Shown: positions 32,859 to 44,275 of the stretch, piece after piece
Layout: every line of letters starts with the position of its first letter
How positions within the stretch are numbered: the first letter of the stretch is position 1
Assembly (NCBI RefSeq): GCF_901709675.1
Contig: NC_051104.1
Coordinates: forward strand, 2,047,001-2,111,000
DNA length: 64,000 bases
Direction: 5' to 3'
Source: Syngnathus acus
Taxonomy: Eukaryota; Chordata; Actinopteri; Syngnathiformes; Syngnathidae
The notes under the pieces: generated by a model
Told to the model about the DNA's origin: nothing
Seen by the model: the letters and a program-made list of their open reading frames with translations, nothing else
Database searches by the model: none
Translations under genes and position numbers: made by a program

Positions 32859-34678
32859 TCATTTGGCCCCTTTGGAGCCTTGTGTCTTCTCCACCGACTT
32901 GATGACACCCACAGCCACAGTTTGCTTCAAGTCTCGGGCGGCAAAGCGACCTGCACCAAATGCAAACATCAGAGCAGTCACAGAGTCAAAGCTAGTTGGA
33001 AACTAGTTGAGGCTAACGTACCAAGCGGCGGGTATGTGAAAAAGCTCTCCACACACATGGGCTTGACAGGCACCAGCCTGACAGTGGCTGCGTCACCAGA
33101 GATCAGCACCTGGGGGCGCTCTTCCAGTATGGTGCCCTTACGTCGATCTAGCTTCTCCTTGAGCTCTGTGAAGCGGCAGCTCACGTGCGCTGTGTGGCAG
33201 TCCAGCACTGGAGAGTAGCCTGCCTTGATCCGGCCCGGGTGGTTCAGGATGATCACCTAAACAGACATTTACCAGTTGGTATCATTTTTAACCCAGCAGC
33301 TTTAAGGAATGCAAAATAATTGTGGTGCCAACCTGCGCCTCAAAGCTGCTGACGTCAGAAGGGGGGTCGTGTTGGGCATTGCCAGCGACGTCACCGCGCC
33401 GCAGATTTTTGACTGACACATTCTTAATGTTGAAACCCACGTTGTGGCCCGGCAGCGCTGCATCCAAACCCTGGTGATGCATCTCAATCGACTTGACCTC
33501 CGCTGTCACCTTGGCCGGCGAGAAGGTCAACGTCATGCCCGGCTTCAAGATGCCAGTCTCGATCTTTCCCACTGGAACCGTCCCCACACCTGCACACAAA
33601 TGAGCACCTTGTTGTCCACAACTTGGGTTTTGGTCAGGTTTTTCCTCCGCTCAATATATTACTATACCTCCTATCTTATAGACGTCTTGCAGGGGTAATC
33701 GCAAAGGTTTATTAAGGGCACGAGTAGGGACTTGAATGGAGTCCAGCACCTCCAGGAGAGTCATGCCACTTGAGTTGCCTTCTCGGCGACGTGCTTTCCA
33801 GCCTTGGAACCAAGCCATCTAGGAATAAACCGAATTAAGTGTTCAAACTGTTGTGCCAAGTTTGAAAACCACTGACTAGAACGTGTTTGTCCCCATGCAA
33901 GAGGCTTTTAGTTACCTTGTGCGTGGGTCTGATCATGTTGTCTCCAGTCCAGCCGGAGATGGGCACGAAGGGCACGGTGTTTGGGTCGTAGCCGATCTTT
34001 TTGAGGAAACCTGCGACGGCGCGCGCCACCTCCTTAAAGCGTTGTTGGCAGTAAGGCGGATCGGTGGCATCCATTTTATTAACGCACACGATCATTTGCT
34101 TGACGCCCAGCGTGTACGCTAGCAGAGCGTGCTCGCGCGTCTGTCCCCCTCTCGACACGCCCGCCTCAAATTCGCCCTTGGCCGCCGACACCACCAGCAA
34201 CGCCACGTCCGCCTGCAACGCAAATTGCTCTTGCTTGGTTTTCTCCCAGCAGACATGGCCAAAGGAATGCGCGCGCCCTACCTGCGAGGTGCCCGTGATC
34301 ATATTCTTGATAAAGTCGCGGTGTCCGGGCGCGTCGATGATGGTCATGCAGTAGTTGCGCGTGTTGAACTTGAGCAGCGAAATGTCGATGGTGAGGCCGC
34401 GCTCGCGCTCGGCCTTCAGCTTGTCCAGCACCCACGCGAACTTGAACGAGCTCTTGCCCATCTATCCGAGGAAAAGCACCGTTACTTACGCGGCCCATTG
34501 CGATCGATGGGAGGCGGGCGGTCCCGGGGGCTACCTGTGCCGCGGCCTTCTCAAACTTTTCCAGCTTCCGTTGGTCCACGCTACCGCATTTGTAGAGCAA
34601 GTGGCCGGTGGTGGTGGACTTGCCGCTGTCCACGTGGCCGATGACCACCAAGTTGACGTGAGCCTTCTCCTTGACCAT
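32859..34678 (-). CDS. 42Sp50-like: Divergent eEF1A paralogue, 42Sp50/thesaurin-a-like (7 coding exons)
   Basis: Exons on the minus strand: 34678-34535, 34461-34282, 34212-33916, 33818-33668, 33589-33333, 33256-33022, 32950-32859. They encode 451 aa. Translation-factor GTPase motifs are intact: GHVDSGKST at 14-22, DAPGH, NKMD and SGW, followed by two beta-barrel domains. It is clearly not the ubiquitous eEF1A: residue 2 is Val, residue 36 is Gln and SLWKF is SLLKF. Segments such as [33 protein letters not shown] and [15 protein letters not shown] follow the pattern I recall for Xenopus 42Sp50, the previtellogenic-oocyte protein that stores aminoacyl-tRNA with 5S rRNA in 42S particles. It lacks the lysine-rich end of eEF1A. 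Seven introned exons rule out a retrocopy. The eEF1A-family call is very secure; the 42Sp50 orthology is likely but rests on memory. Confidence 0.85.
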
Positions 34679-35379
34679 GCTTGCAAACGTTTGTTCTAAA
34701 GGTCAGAGTGGATTTTGGACATTCGGGTGCAGGCGCTCTCGAGAGAGGTTTTTATGGGCCGCTCGTTATTGGGCTCAGGTGCGAAGCCCCGTTGCAATCA
34801 ATTGGCCCTCAGTGCTGCAGAAGCAAAGCAGTTTACGAGCAATTCACGTGGGACAGAAATAGTCGGGAATGCGTATATGAATGATTTCGTATTGATTTGT
34901 TACTATTTGTTTTGATTCATTCATTTGCATATTTTTGCTTGATTTTCAAACGCACACTCATTAGGATGTTGACACATTTCACCATACACCAACTGGTACT
35001 CTCAAGGTCACGACAGCGCCCTCGCGGGTTAACTACATTTTAGACTGGTCTCATGTTGAAGGACACTTCGGCGCCTTGAGTGAGGCTTTTTGTTGTGGTT
35101 TGAAGAGCAGAGATAAAGTTTCGCATGAGGCTAATAAACGGACTTGGGAAGGAGAATTGGCCAGTAGGGGGTGGCGGTGAGGGCACGCAGGAGGCGGGGT
35201 TTATGCCTGTTGACTCCACGCGCCCACCCCTTCGCGACGCTAACTTGACCAAAACGAGCCCCCCTCCTCCAATGACGTCGACTCACCAACCCGGAAACGG
35301 CGAATCGCTTTTCTTCTACCTTGGCGCTCGCGTAGGAGCGGACGGGATTTTCTTCTTCTCCGTCTCCCCCTCCTCGTCC
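34679..35379. promoter_or_regulatory. Shared head-to-head promoter interval, 42Sp50-like gene and cyrib
   Basis: About 700 bp separates the two divergent transcription units. On the minus strand CATAAAAA at 34749-34756 is a TATA-like box about 75 bp before the 42Sp50-like ATG. Near cyrib an ETS-like CCGGAA lies at about 35291. A CTCF-like sequence (reverse of cagcgccctcgcg) lies near 35010-35025. Confidence 0.4.
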
Positions 35380-35462
35380 CGTTTCGTCCTCTTCTTTTTC
35401 CGTCTTCTTCGTGTTCTGGTCTGAAGCGTGCCGTCCAGCCGCCCCCCGCCGCCGGCGACAAG
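35380..35462 (+). other. Probable non-coding first exon of cyrib
   Basis: A GC-rich stretch ends in a consensus donor, ACAAG|GTAAGACTT, at 35462/35463. It lies upstream of the cyrib coding exons on the same strand, with no other gene between. The ATG exon has its acceptor TCCAGCAG shortly before 40916. The 5' boundary given here is approximate. Confidence 0.45.
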
Positions 35463-37710
35463 GTAAGACTTGAAAATCCCCGCTTGAGATGTTGTTGGCG
35501 TTCCTTGTGGCCTCGCCTGGCCACCAGTTGCCATTCATTGGCTTTTGCGCGATTTGATGGCCGCGGGGGAGAGAAATGATGAATCATGAGCGCTGGGCGA
35601 CATCCTCCTCCCTGAACGCAGCCAGCAGGAGAACGAGTGCGTTTTCATTCAGCCCCTCTTTGGCCAACTTCTCGTGCTCAGGTTTCAATTCCTCTTCCTT
35701 TCTCTTTGGGGTTTATTGCCTCGTCCCCGACACAGTGCAGCACGTGACAGAGAGCATTGAGCCGGTTTTCTTTTGCAGCCTGCAAAATAACCCCGGTAAT
35801 CGTTTGGAGATTACACTTGGAAACTCAACCGTATGCTTATGGATTAGCCCCTGCTGTTCCTTTTGCACTTTTCTGCTCATGCTGATCGCTAACACACATC
35901 TGACAGTCTAGTTCCGATCATATCACATCTGCTTGGCCTGACCTTTGGCACGTTCTTAGCAAAGGCTGGAAATAATGTTGCTGTGAGTGAGTGAGCCGCT
36001 GAGAGATGTGGCTGACAGCTGATGTTGGCAATATTTCCTCTTCAGACGTGGGCTTGGCTGCATAGCTAATCAAGCGTGCTCATAATGGAGCTGAAATGAG
36101 AAAATCTGCAGGATGTGTTTGGGACGTCTTGCGTGTTATGTGCAAAACAAATCAACGCTGGGCAAAGTGGAAAACATTGGTAAACGGCGAGGCTCCGAAT
36201 GCCTCATTTCCTCGCAAAAGACAAATTTGTGCGTGACCCTGAAATATTCATCAGGAAGTTGTGACATGCGATTGCAAGCACCTTGCGAAATGTTCCTCGG
36301 CTCGGATCGTCGATGCTCTTATGGTGGAGCCTCCAAAGTGGAATGATCCATCCATTCGTTTGCTAGAGACATTTGATACTCCTCGACCCCCAGCACAGGT
36401 ATTCAGTCTTGAGCCCTCATCGATACCAAGTACTGGTGCCACATAAATTTGCATTGTGGAAAAAAATGCATTGTACCAAATTGACAATAAAATGTCAGAC
36501 TAATTGCATCTTTGGGAGGCAAGTGTCAAAACTTTGCAAGGGTTGCCTACTCCTATGCTTGTGCGTTGGGTCAGGCGCGACGCTCCGGCGGCCTGGGAAC
36601 GACTGAACGTGAGAGCACGGAAAACCGATGAATAATTCACATGATTAGCCGCCACGCCACTTGCGAGAAACCACCTGCCCCTCACGCTTTCTCGTTGAAA
36701 AGGAAAACCCCATCCGCTAAAAGAAAAAAAAATACATGAGTAGAGCAATTAGTTGTTTGCAGCGGTGGTGGAGCAACGCGCTGCACTCACCGAAGGTCGC
36801 TTGCGTTCCCATTCGATCGCTGCGGAGGAGTGCCCGATCGATCGCGCTCCTCTCTGCATTTCTCGCCATCAAGCTTAAGGCCGTCGGCTCCATTTGAGCA
36901 TCCGCCAGACGTGCGTGCGTGCGCGCGTGCGTGCGTGTCGACTTTTCCGGAATGGAATTCTTGCCTCCTGCGTCTCACTCTCTCGCTCTGTCGGCATGTC
37001 TGCTCTTGTCTGTGAACGAGCATCGCAGCGAACGACCATGACGTGGACCAGCCTGGCTTGAGTTGAGAAGAAAAAAGCTTCCTCTGCTTCAAATGGCGGA
37101 TGAGAGAAACCAGAGTCAAGTCTGTTTCTGTATTTGAAGCACAGTGTGGATGTTAAAATGTTTGTAAATAGCAAGCATAGACTAGCAGTCAAATGTTTGG
37201 AAACACTTGCTCATGCTGTTGAATGGCAAACTGTTTCATAATCTTTGACTTGTGTCCTCGGCGCTCTCATGTTGGTGCTCCTTGCAGAGCTTTGTTGTTT
37301 GTTTTTTTCGGGTAGCATTGGTTCTTAAAAATTGGAGAACCACCCCCATGTTGCACTGTAACCCCCAAAGCACAAATGTTGCATCTTGTTTGGTTGTTTC
37401 GTATCGATCCTTTCAGAAAACGAGGCCCGACGCTGGCCGATGGAGTGTTGTCGAAATGGGAAGTGAATCAGAGGAAGTGTTGCATAACAGGAAGTGTTTT
37501 GCGTGCGTGGGCGCCCATTTGCACCCGTGCATGTGGCTAAATAATGCTTGCGAGGCGACATCATGCGTTGACCTTCTTGCGTCATGTCGTCGCCAGGAGA
37601 AGAGCTTGCCGGACCACCGGGACCGGAGGCCAGCCGCCGGCTGCGACCTTGCCAGCAGGTGCGCCCACAAACTCCAGTTTGGGACAATGCGCCACAGACT
37701 CAGCCCGTCA

Positions 37711-37724
37711 CCACCAGAGGGCGC
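37711..37724 (+). promoter_or_regulatory. CTCF-like site
   Basis: CCACCAGAGGGCGC fits the CTCF core consensus (CCASYAGRKGGC) at every informative position. It lies in the cyrib 5' intron. This is sequence match only; occupancy is unknown. Confidence 0.45.
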
Positions 37725-38743
37725 ACTCCTCTCATAGAGTGGTTGCTGCACGTCAAGCCAAAAAGCAGCCGCACACTTTGGCTTTTGTCCGGCAGATGGC
37801 GCTGCGCTCTCACGAATCGCAACTGCAGTTTTTGGCGCTTCCCATCATCGGTCAGCCAACCGCCTCGTACAAACCCGCCGTTGTGCCCCACCCAAAATTC
37901 ACTCGGAGTGGAAAAACAACCCAATTTCAACCAAGCTTTATTTTTTGTAATAAGAGTTGTGTGTATGCAAATGAGCTCCAGTTCAGCTTGTTCTTGAGGC
38001 AATTGGTCAAGTAATGATGGATGGTGCGTGCGTAGATGCATCCCTGGGGGGGGGATGCTCAGATCATCTCAGCCAGACAGTGAGTCAATATGCCCTCTTG
38101 AATGATCCCCCAACATCTTGAAGGAGGAGTTGGAGGACCATCAAGGGCAAGACGCAGTTGCTGGCGCTCCACGTGGGCTGCCTTCCATTTGTGGTCTTTT
38201 TTTGTCAGCTCGCCTGTCAAGCACACAGCTTGCACGCTTTTTCTCGCTGCGTGTCCCTGTTGCCATGGTTTCCAACTTTGGGCAGGTGCCGACCCAAAAG
38301 CATGCCTGCCCGTGCGGTTGCCATGGCGAGCTCAGCTGCTGATTCCGTCCTCGTCTACGTCATTCTTTTGTTTTGGTACATTTTGCATAGGCGTGGCCAC
38401 GAGGTAATTGAGTTCAAAACAAACCCCGCCCGCCCCCTCGCCCCTCCAAGCCATTTTAGTCAGCTGAGCGGGAGTCTGGTGAATGGGGGGGGGCTCACAC
38501 CAACCCCAACGGGGAAGCACGCCTCCATTTTCTGTGTGTGTGTGTTGGACCCAGGCCGCTGTCAGCGAGGTCGGGCTCCGGCTGAGCGGGCTAATGCGAT
38601 GTGGCGTGTCACCCGGAGAATCTGGGTCAAGTTGAAAGCTGCCCATGCTGCAGTGTGACGCGCCGCACCCACAAACGGAGATTTGATTTCCAAACTAACA
38701 TTAATAATGCTAACATGCATTTTCACCATGGGGGCTATGCCAA

Positions 38744-38760
38744 GCTCAGGGGGCGCTGCT
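38744..38760 (+). promoter_or_regulatory. CTCF-like site
   Basis: GCTCAGGGGGCGCTGCT resembles the 3' half of the CTCF motif (AGGGGGCGCT). It is weaker than the site at 37711 because the CCA prefix is missing. Confidence 0.3.
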
Positions 38761-40915
38761 GCCGCCGCAGGTTCCACTCTTGTTTTTCTAATGGGACCAC
38801 GTGGATACTCATGCTGCAATTCAGTAGTGGAATGTCAGCACTCTCTGTCCCCCCCACCTCCCCCCACCCGCGTCTGCTTTGCCGGCGCTTTGTCGCAGTG
38901 CTCCATTTCAGCGCCGCCCCGCCTCAGGCAACGGCGGCCACGCAAAGTGCAAGGCGATGCCACGCTGAGGTCAAGATGCTGCATTGGGCGTGGCCTTCAA
39001 AAGAAATACAACCCAGCTGCTATTTTCTTGTTATTTTTTGTGCCCATCTCTTGTTGCATCCTCCCCTGTCCCCCACGTGTCTTCATCCAAACTTTAAATA
39101 TCAGGAAGAATAATAATATTGAGTTTGACTTTCTTCTCCTCACTGCGGGAAACATTTAAGCAAAAATACTGCACCTGATTTTTGGCTGCATGAGCTCATG
39201 CATGCTCACATATTGACAGCGCTTTCAACAAGTCCTTCCCACTACTATGCTAAGCCGCCGCCCTCTCATTGGCTGCCGCAGTGTTCACAGTGGAACCCAA
39301 CATTTTAGTGCGGCTCCATGGATACAGCGAGCTGTCGGCTGGATCGGCCCCAGCCAATGGGAGAGCTGCGCGGGCTCCCGCTTGTCACATTCTGCCCCCC
39401 CCCCCCCCGGCTTTGGTGGCAGTCACCCCCACCCTTCTCCTCCTCCTCCCTCAGAGCACGCAATTGCTCAGTGGGGGTTCAAAACAACAACACGAAGGTG
39501 CCCACTACCCAAGTCATGCGCGCTTACTACGACGGCTACTCAGCCGCTGTGGAATTAATGCTAGACATCATCCACATCCCCCTAAAAAACTCTCGGGGTG
39601 GGAGGGTGAAGATTGGACCTGAAAGAGGTCCAAAATCTACAATTGAATACATTTGTGCTTCTTCTGAGATCCTCTGGTGGACTTCAAAAGTGGGCCACGC
39701 AAATCCCTGCCCGTCACATGACCTCCTTTCTGGGGGGTGGCGGCGGGCCCACGATAGGTGGTGCTAGAGGACCGTGGACGATCCCCCACCCCACCCAATC
39801 CCCTCGACGGTGATTGCCGGTCGATGACCTCGCCCCAGACGGGCCTTGTGAGGCTACGTCAGGTGTGGGGGGGCCGGACGGGGGCTCATTCAAGTTGCAT
39901 TAGTGGCCCAGCTCAGAAGGGGGGGGGGACTGGTAGGGGCAGGTGGGGCTTTGCAGGTGGTGGTGGAATTGAGGGGCATCACTTGTTGCCAGGCAGACTT
40001 GACCCAGTTTGTCTTGAGCTCGATCACATTCGGTGAGCCAGAGTCCTGCCGACTTTGGGCTGATAGACGCGCTTATCTGCATCTCATGCATTTTAACGCT
40101 GCCGACTTTGCACTTTGTCATCTTTCAACTTCACCTGCGTCGTCAAATGTCCTCTGAGGTGTCAAACGCGTCTCCGCCGATGATGGAGACGAGCGCAGCT
40201 CCTCGCTACAAACGGTCGTCTGCTTTCAAGGAGTCTCGGGCGCCTGTCACTACACGTTGCGCCGAGCGTCGCTGACGTCTGCGCGTTTGTTTTAGCGCTA
40301 AGCTACGCAGCATCCTGCACTCAAATGTCACTTAGGCAGCACTTAGGCAGCATGTTCAAGTCAGTCTGTTTGTTGGCAAAGGCAAAATGGTATGAGAAGG
40401 TTATTTAGATGACAGGAAAATTTTCAACAAAAGGCCCCGGTTGATTGAGGGGAATGTTTTTTTACTTCTACATTTTAAAATGTCTAAATTTGCTCAGTAG
40501 ACTATTTTTCTCAAGGCAAGCAAAATCAAAATTAAACTCTTTGCCCACCCTGGCTTTTGATGACCACCAAGTTGACATTTGTCAAAACATACAAGCTTGT
40601 TAAATTTAGAAAATGACCGCCTAGTTTATGATGGAATGCGTTCCCCTCGCTGATCCCAAATCAAACGGTTGCTGGGTAGAAATTGAGCAAAGCGCAAAAC
40701 CACTCCGACTCGGTTTATTTTTGGACTTTTTTTTTGGCTTGACATCTGGTAGACAGGAGAGCATGTGCAGGAAGTGTTTTTTTTAGGGGGGGGCACTGAG
40801 GAGCATCGGGGTTCCCCAAGCGCACAAGTGTGGGCGGCATTTTGGTGCCCCGCCTCGCCACCCTGCCGCTGTGGAGTCACTTATTGATTCGTCTTCTTCT
40901 CCAGCAGGTGCCAAG

Positions 40916-43618
40916 ATGGGGAACCTGCTGAAGGTGCTGACCTGCACCGACCTGGAACAGGAGCCCAATTTCTTTCTGGATTTCGAAAGTGAGTGTCGGC
41001 AAGGCCCCGCCCCTCCCCGCCTGATATCGATCGCCCGAATACGTTAGCATGGCGTTCTCAACTCGGCCAGCTCATCTCCTCTACCTGGAGGCGCTTTCAC
41101 CCCACCTGGCAGTTTCATGCGCATGTGCGTGCGGAATATCAATGGGCGTCCTCAAATAGATAACTGCAGCTTTGCTTGCCTCGGGCCCCCCAAAATAATC
41201 CTGCCACTGTGGAATTTTCAGATTCCATCCCGTTGCCTTCCTACGAATGTAATTTTTGGCTTTGCGTGCAGATGCGATGCCCACGGAGGGCGAACGCCAC
41301 GTGTGGCAGCAGGTGGACGTGGTACTGAAGGACGCCGAAGCCATCCTGGACGAGCTGCAGGCCTACAACGGTGCCGGCTGCGAGATCAGAGAGGTGCGCC
41401 TCAAAGCCACTCTTCCTCCTCAGTCACCAATCCAAAAATCCAAGATGGCCGTCAATCATTCCATTGATGCTTTCTTTTTTTCCCCCCTTTTCCAGGCCAT
41501 CCAGAACCCCAACGATGAGGCGCTCCAGGAGCAGGCCTGGGCCGCGGTGGTCCCCCTGGTGGGCAGGCTCAAAAAGTTCTACGAGTTCTCCCAGAGATTA
41601 GGTGCGGGACCAAATGTTGAAGCTCTGAGAAGCGCCTTGACCTTAATGGCCTTAATGTTTTGCATGTATGTAAACATGATGTGGACTTTAATGAGCATAG
41701 ATTCAAAAGGGGAGGGGGGGTTGGCACGGCGACAGCCCGGCACCCGTTATGTAACTGAGTAGGACACCGCTCCATTTCGCTGCCTTGACTTTAGGCTTGA
41801 CCTCGGAAGCACCGATGCGGGGGGGAGGGGCGGGTCATTACTACAATGAGTGTAATCCCGCTCCTATATTTCCTCTGCCGTCGTGCTCCACCCACCCACA
41901 CCCCTTTCGCTTTGTGTCAGCGAGATAATTAGTGCCATGTCTCATCTGCATCTGAGTGGGGGAACCCCTGCCCCTCCCCCCCCTCCCTTACTGTCAGCGG
42001 GCCTGAGGCACTTTGGGCATCACCGCTGCTCTAGTAACGCTGGCCACTTCACTTGCTTTCAAAACAAATCATTCGAGGGCTTCCCAAAACAAACCAGATC
42101 TTTTTTTTTTAGTAGTGGTTGTTTGCTGAGGATGAATGAAAATTCTGCGTGTCAAAACACATTGCACGTAGCAAAATTTGACAATTCAGCCAGTAGAGAC
42201 ATCCAACGTGGTTGCTATGGTTACCAGGAGGAGCGCATCAAACTGAAATGACAGACCGTACATTGTTAGGGTTTTTTTTTTTTGTTCTACGCAGAGGCGG
42301 CGCTGCACAGCTTGCTGCGCGCTCTGACCAACGAGACGTACGACGACCCCACGCAGCACCTGGAGCGGGAGCAGGCGCTCGCCAAGCAGTTTGCCGAGAT
42401 CCTGCACTTCACGCTGCGCTTTGATGAACTCAAGGTAACAACAAATGTTGTCGGGAGATGTTTGGACAGACACTGCTCGGCCTGCTTGAACAACCAGGGC
42501 AATTTTATTGCGACTTCCCAATTAGCCGCCGTGCGTGCTAAGTGGCGCGGCGAGCCCACCCGTCACCGACTTCTGACCCACTTTGAGCGTCCGCCCGTCT
42601 CTCGGCTCAAGTGGGATTTGCTCATCCGAAGAGTGATTCAGTCCCATTGAGATTCCAGGAATGATTGTGATTATTGTGTTGCGATCCTTGCAGATGACCA
42701 CTCCTGCCATTCAGAACGACTTCAGCTATTACAGGCGAACGCTCAGTCGCATGCGCATCAACAACGTCCCCGTAAGCCACACCCGTGCAGCATCAATTTT
42801 TAACTTTTCTTTCAACACTTCATCATTTAATTTTTTTTTCTCGCTCGAATGCTGCCGAAGGCCGAGGGTGAGAACGAAGTCAACAACGAGCTGGCTAATC
42901 GGATCTCGCTCTTCTACGCCGACGCCACGCCCATGCTCAAGACCTTAAGCGACGGCACCACCAGGTTCGTGTCGGAGGTGAGTGGGCGCGAGAGGAAGCC
43001 CTCTCCGGACAAGATACTCACCAGGCATTCATTTCCTGGCTGGCTTTGTGCTCCCGCGTGTAGAACAAGAACCTGCCTATCGAGAACACCACCGACTGCC
43101 TGAGCACCATGGCCAGCATCTGCAAAGTCATGCTGGAAACGCCGTGAGTCAAACTACCACAACTCAAGACACATGACCTGAGAGCTGACCCCGGCGTGTT
43201 TTGCATGCGTCGGCAGGGAATATCGCAGCCGCTTCGCCAGTGAGGACACGGTGTCCTTCTGCCTGCGGGTGATGGTGGGCGTCATCATCCTGTACGACTA
43301 CGTCCATCCCGTCGGAGCCTTCGCCAAGTCCTCAAAGATTGACGTGAGTACGCCAGCGCGGCGGGGCGCTAATACCGATGCTAACGCTAGCTGGCCCGCA
43401 GATGAAAGGTTGCATCAAAGTGCTGAAGGAGCAACCGCCCAACACCGTGGATGGTCTCCTCAATGCTCTCAGGTAAAATCTCAAGATGACCTGGAGATGC
43501 CACGCCCACAAAAGTAGACCAGGACTCACCTTGTGTCATTCTGAATCCTCTCAGGTATACCACCAAGCATCTAAACGACGAGTCTACCAACAAGAGCATC
43601 AAGCTGATGCTGCAGTAG
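40916..43618 (+). CDS. cyrib: CYFIP-related Rac1 interactor B (CYRI-B/FAM49B), 10 coding exons
   Basis: Exons: 40916-40988, 41272-41393, 41496-41601, 42295-42434, 42694-42771, 42861-42977, 43064-43143, 43217-43343, 43402-43472, 43555-43618. They encode 325 aa (human 324, with one extra residue near YDDPTQH). CYRI-B is a membrane-tethered, RAC1-GTP-binding protein that competes with the WAVE complex and so restrains lamellipodia. The start [10 protein letters not shown] supplies Gly2, the N-myristoylation site. The two arginines reported to bind RAC1 (human R160/R161) are R161/R162 in YYRRTLSRM. The C terminus is IKLMLQ. Conservation along the whole length is very high. The paralogue suffix (a or b) cannot be assigned. 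Its position next to asap1 on the same strand matches human 8q24. Confidence 0.96.
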
Positions 43619-44275
43619 CGGTCAGCTGCTCTTTCCGCCGCCGCTCAGCGTTCTGCTTGCTGGAATGTCATTTTGTTCCCCTTCTTTTCCAAAAAGAAGA
43701 AGAGCAGCCCGGCCCTCTTTTGCTTGTTGCAAATTGCTACTGCTGTCTCCAGCGCCGAACTCCGACGTGAGTGGCAGCTGACGCGAGCGTTGCGGCTCCT
43801 GAAAACTTAATTCCCCTCTTTTCGAGGGATGGGGGCTTGGACTTGAGCTTGATTTAAAAGAGAGAGAAATATAGAGAAATATTTTGCTTTGTTTTGTTAT
43901 TTAAGACATCGTTCTCCGCATGATGACCTTGATTCAGGTTGTGTGTCTATTTAATAAGTTGAAGATGATCTGTTTGGGTTGAGCTTGTCTGCTGTGTCGT
44001 GCGCGTGCGAAAAAACAAATCTGCTGTCTCTCGTCCAAATGGTACTTGTGGCAATCACATTGAAGAGTAGAATACTGTTTTGGTTGATATATTTTTATAC
44101 AGGTATAAAATTGTGCAGAATGTCCTTTATTTTCATGGTTGTGTTTTTATTTTTTTAATTTTTTGCTGACTTTTAAAACTGTGATTTGTGCAAAAAAAAA
44201 AAAAAACTGCAAATGAAAAGTGAGATTGTAAGTCAATGGAGGAATTAAAAGGTGGAATGCTTGTTTTTCTACAAG
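43619..44275 (+). other. cyrib 3'UTR
   Basis: This non-coding, T/A-rich sequence ends near an ATTAAA signal at 44244-44249. It includes an A-tract near 44193-44206. The exact end is uncertain. Confidence 0.45.

Larger units (their letters stand above)
35463..40915 (+). other. cyrib 5' intron (5.4 kb) without recognisable genes
   Basis: Several 100-170 codon open frames in 37250-39820 lie in GC- and C-rich sequence, but they overlap in different frames and show no recognisable domain, so I treat them as chance. Two CTCF-like sites occur at 37711-37724 (ccaccagagggcgc) and 38744-38760, and a weaker one at about 37789-37805. A (GCGT)n run is at 36902-36930. Confidence 0.5.

Noticed and set aside
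34129-34644. 171-codon plus-strand frame
   Set aside because: It is the antisense shadow of 42Sp50-like exons 1-3, whose minus-strand translation is unmistakable.
32859-34678. Processed eEF1A pseudogene
   Set aside because: It has six introns at phase-consistent sites, no internal stops and intact GTP-binding motifs.
37252-39813. Cluster of 100-170 codon frames in the cyrib intron
   Set aside because: They overlap in several frames and both strands within C-rich sequence, which has few stop codons; none resembles a protein.
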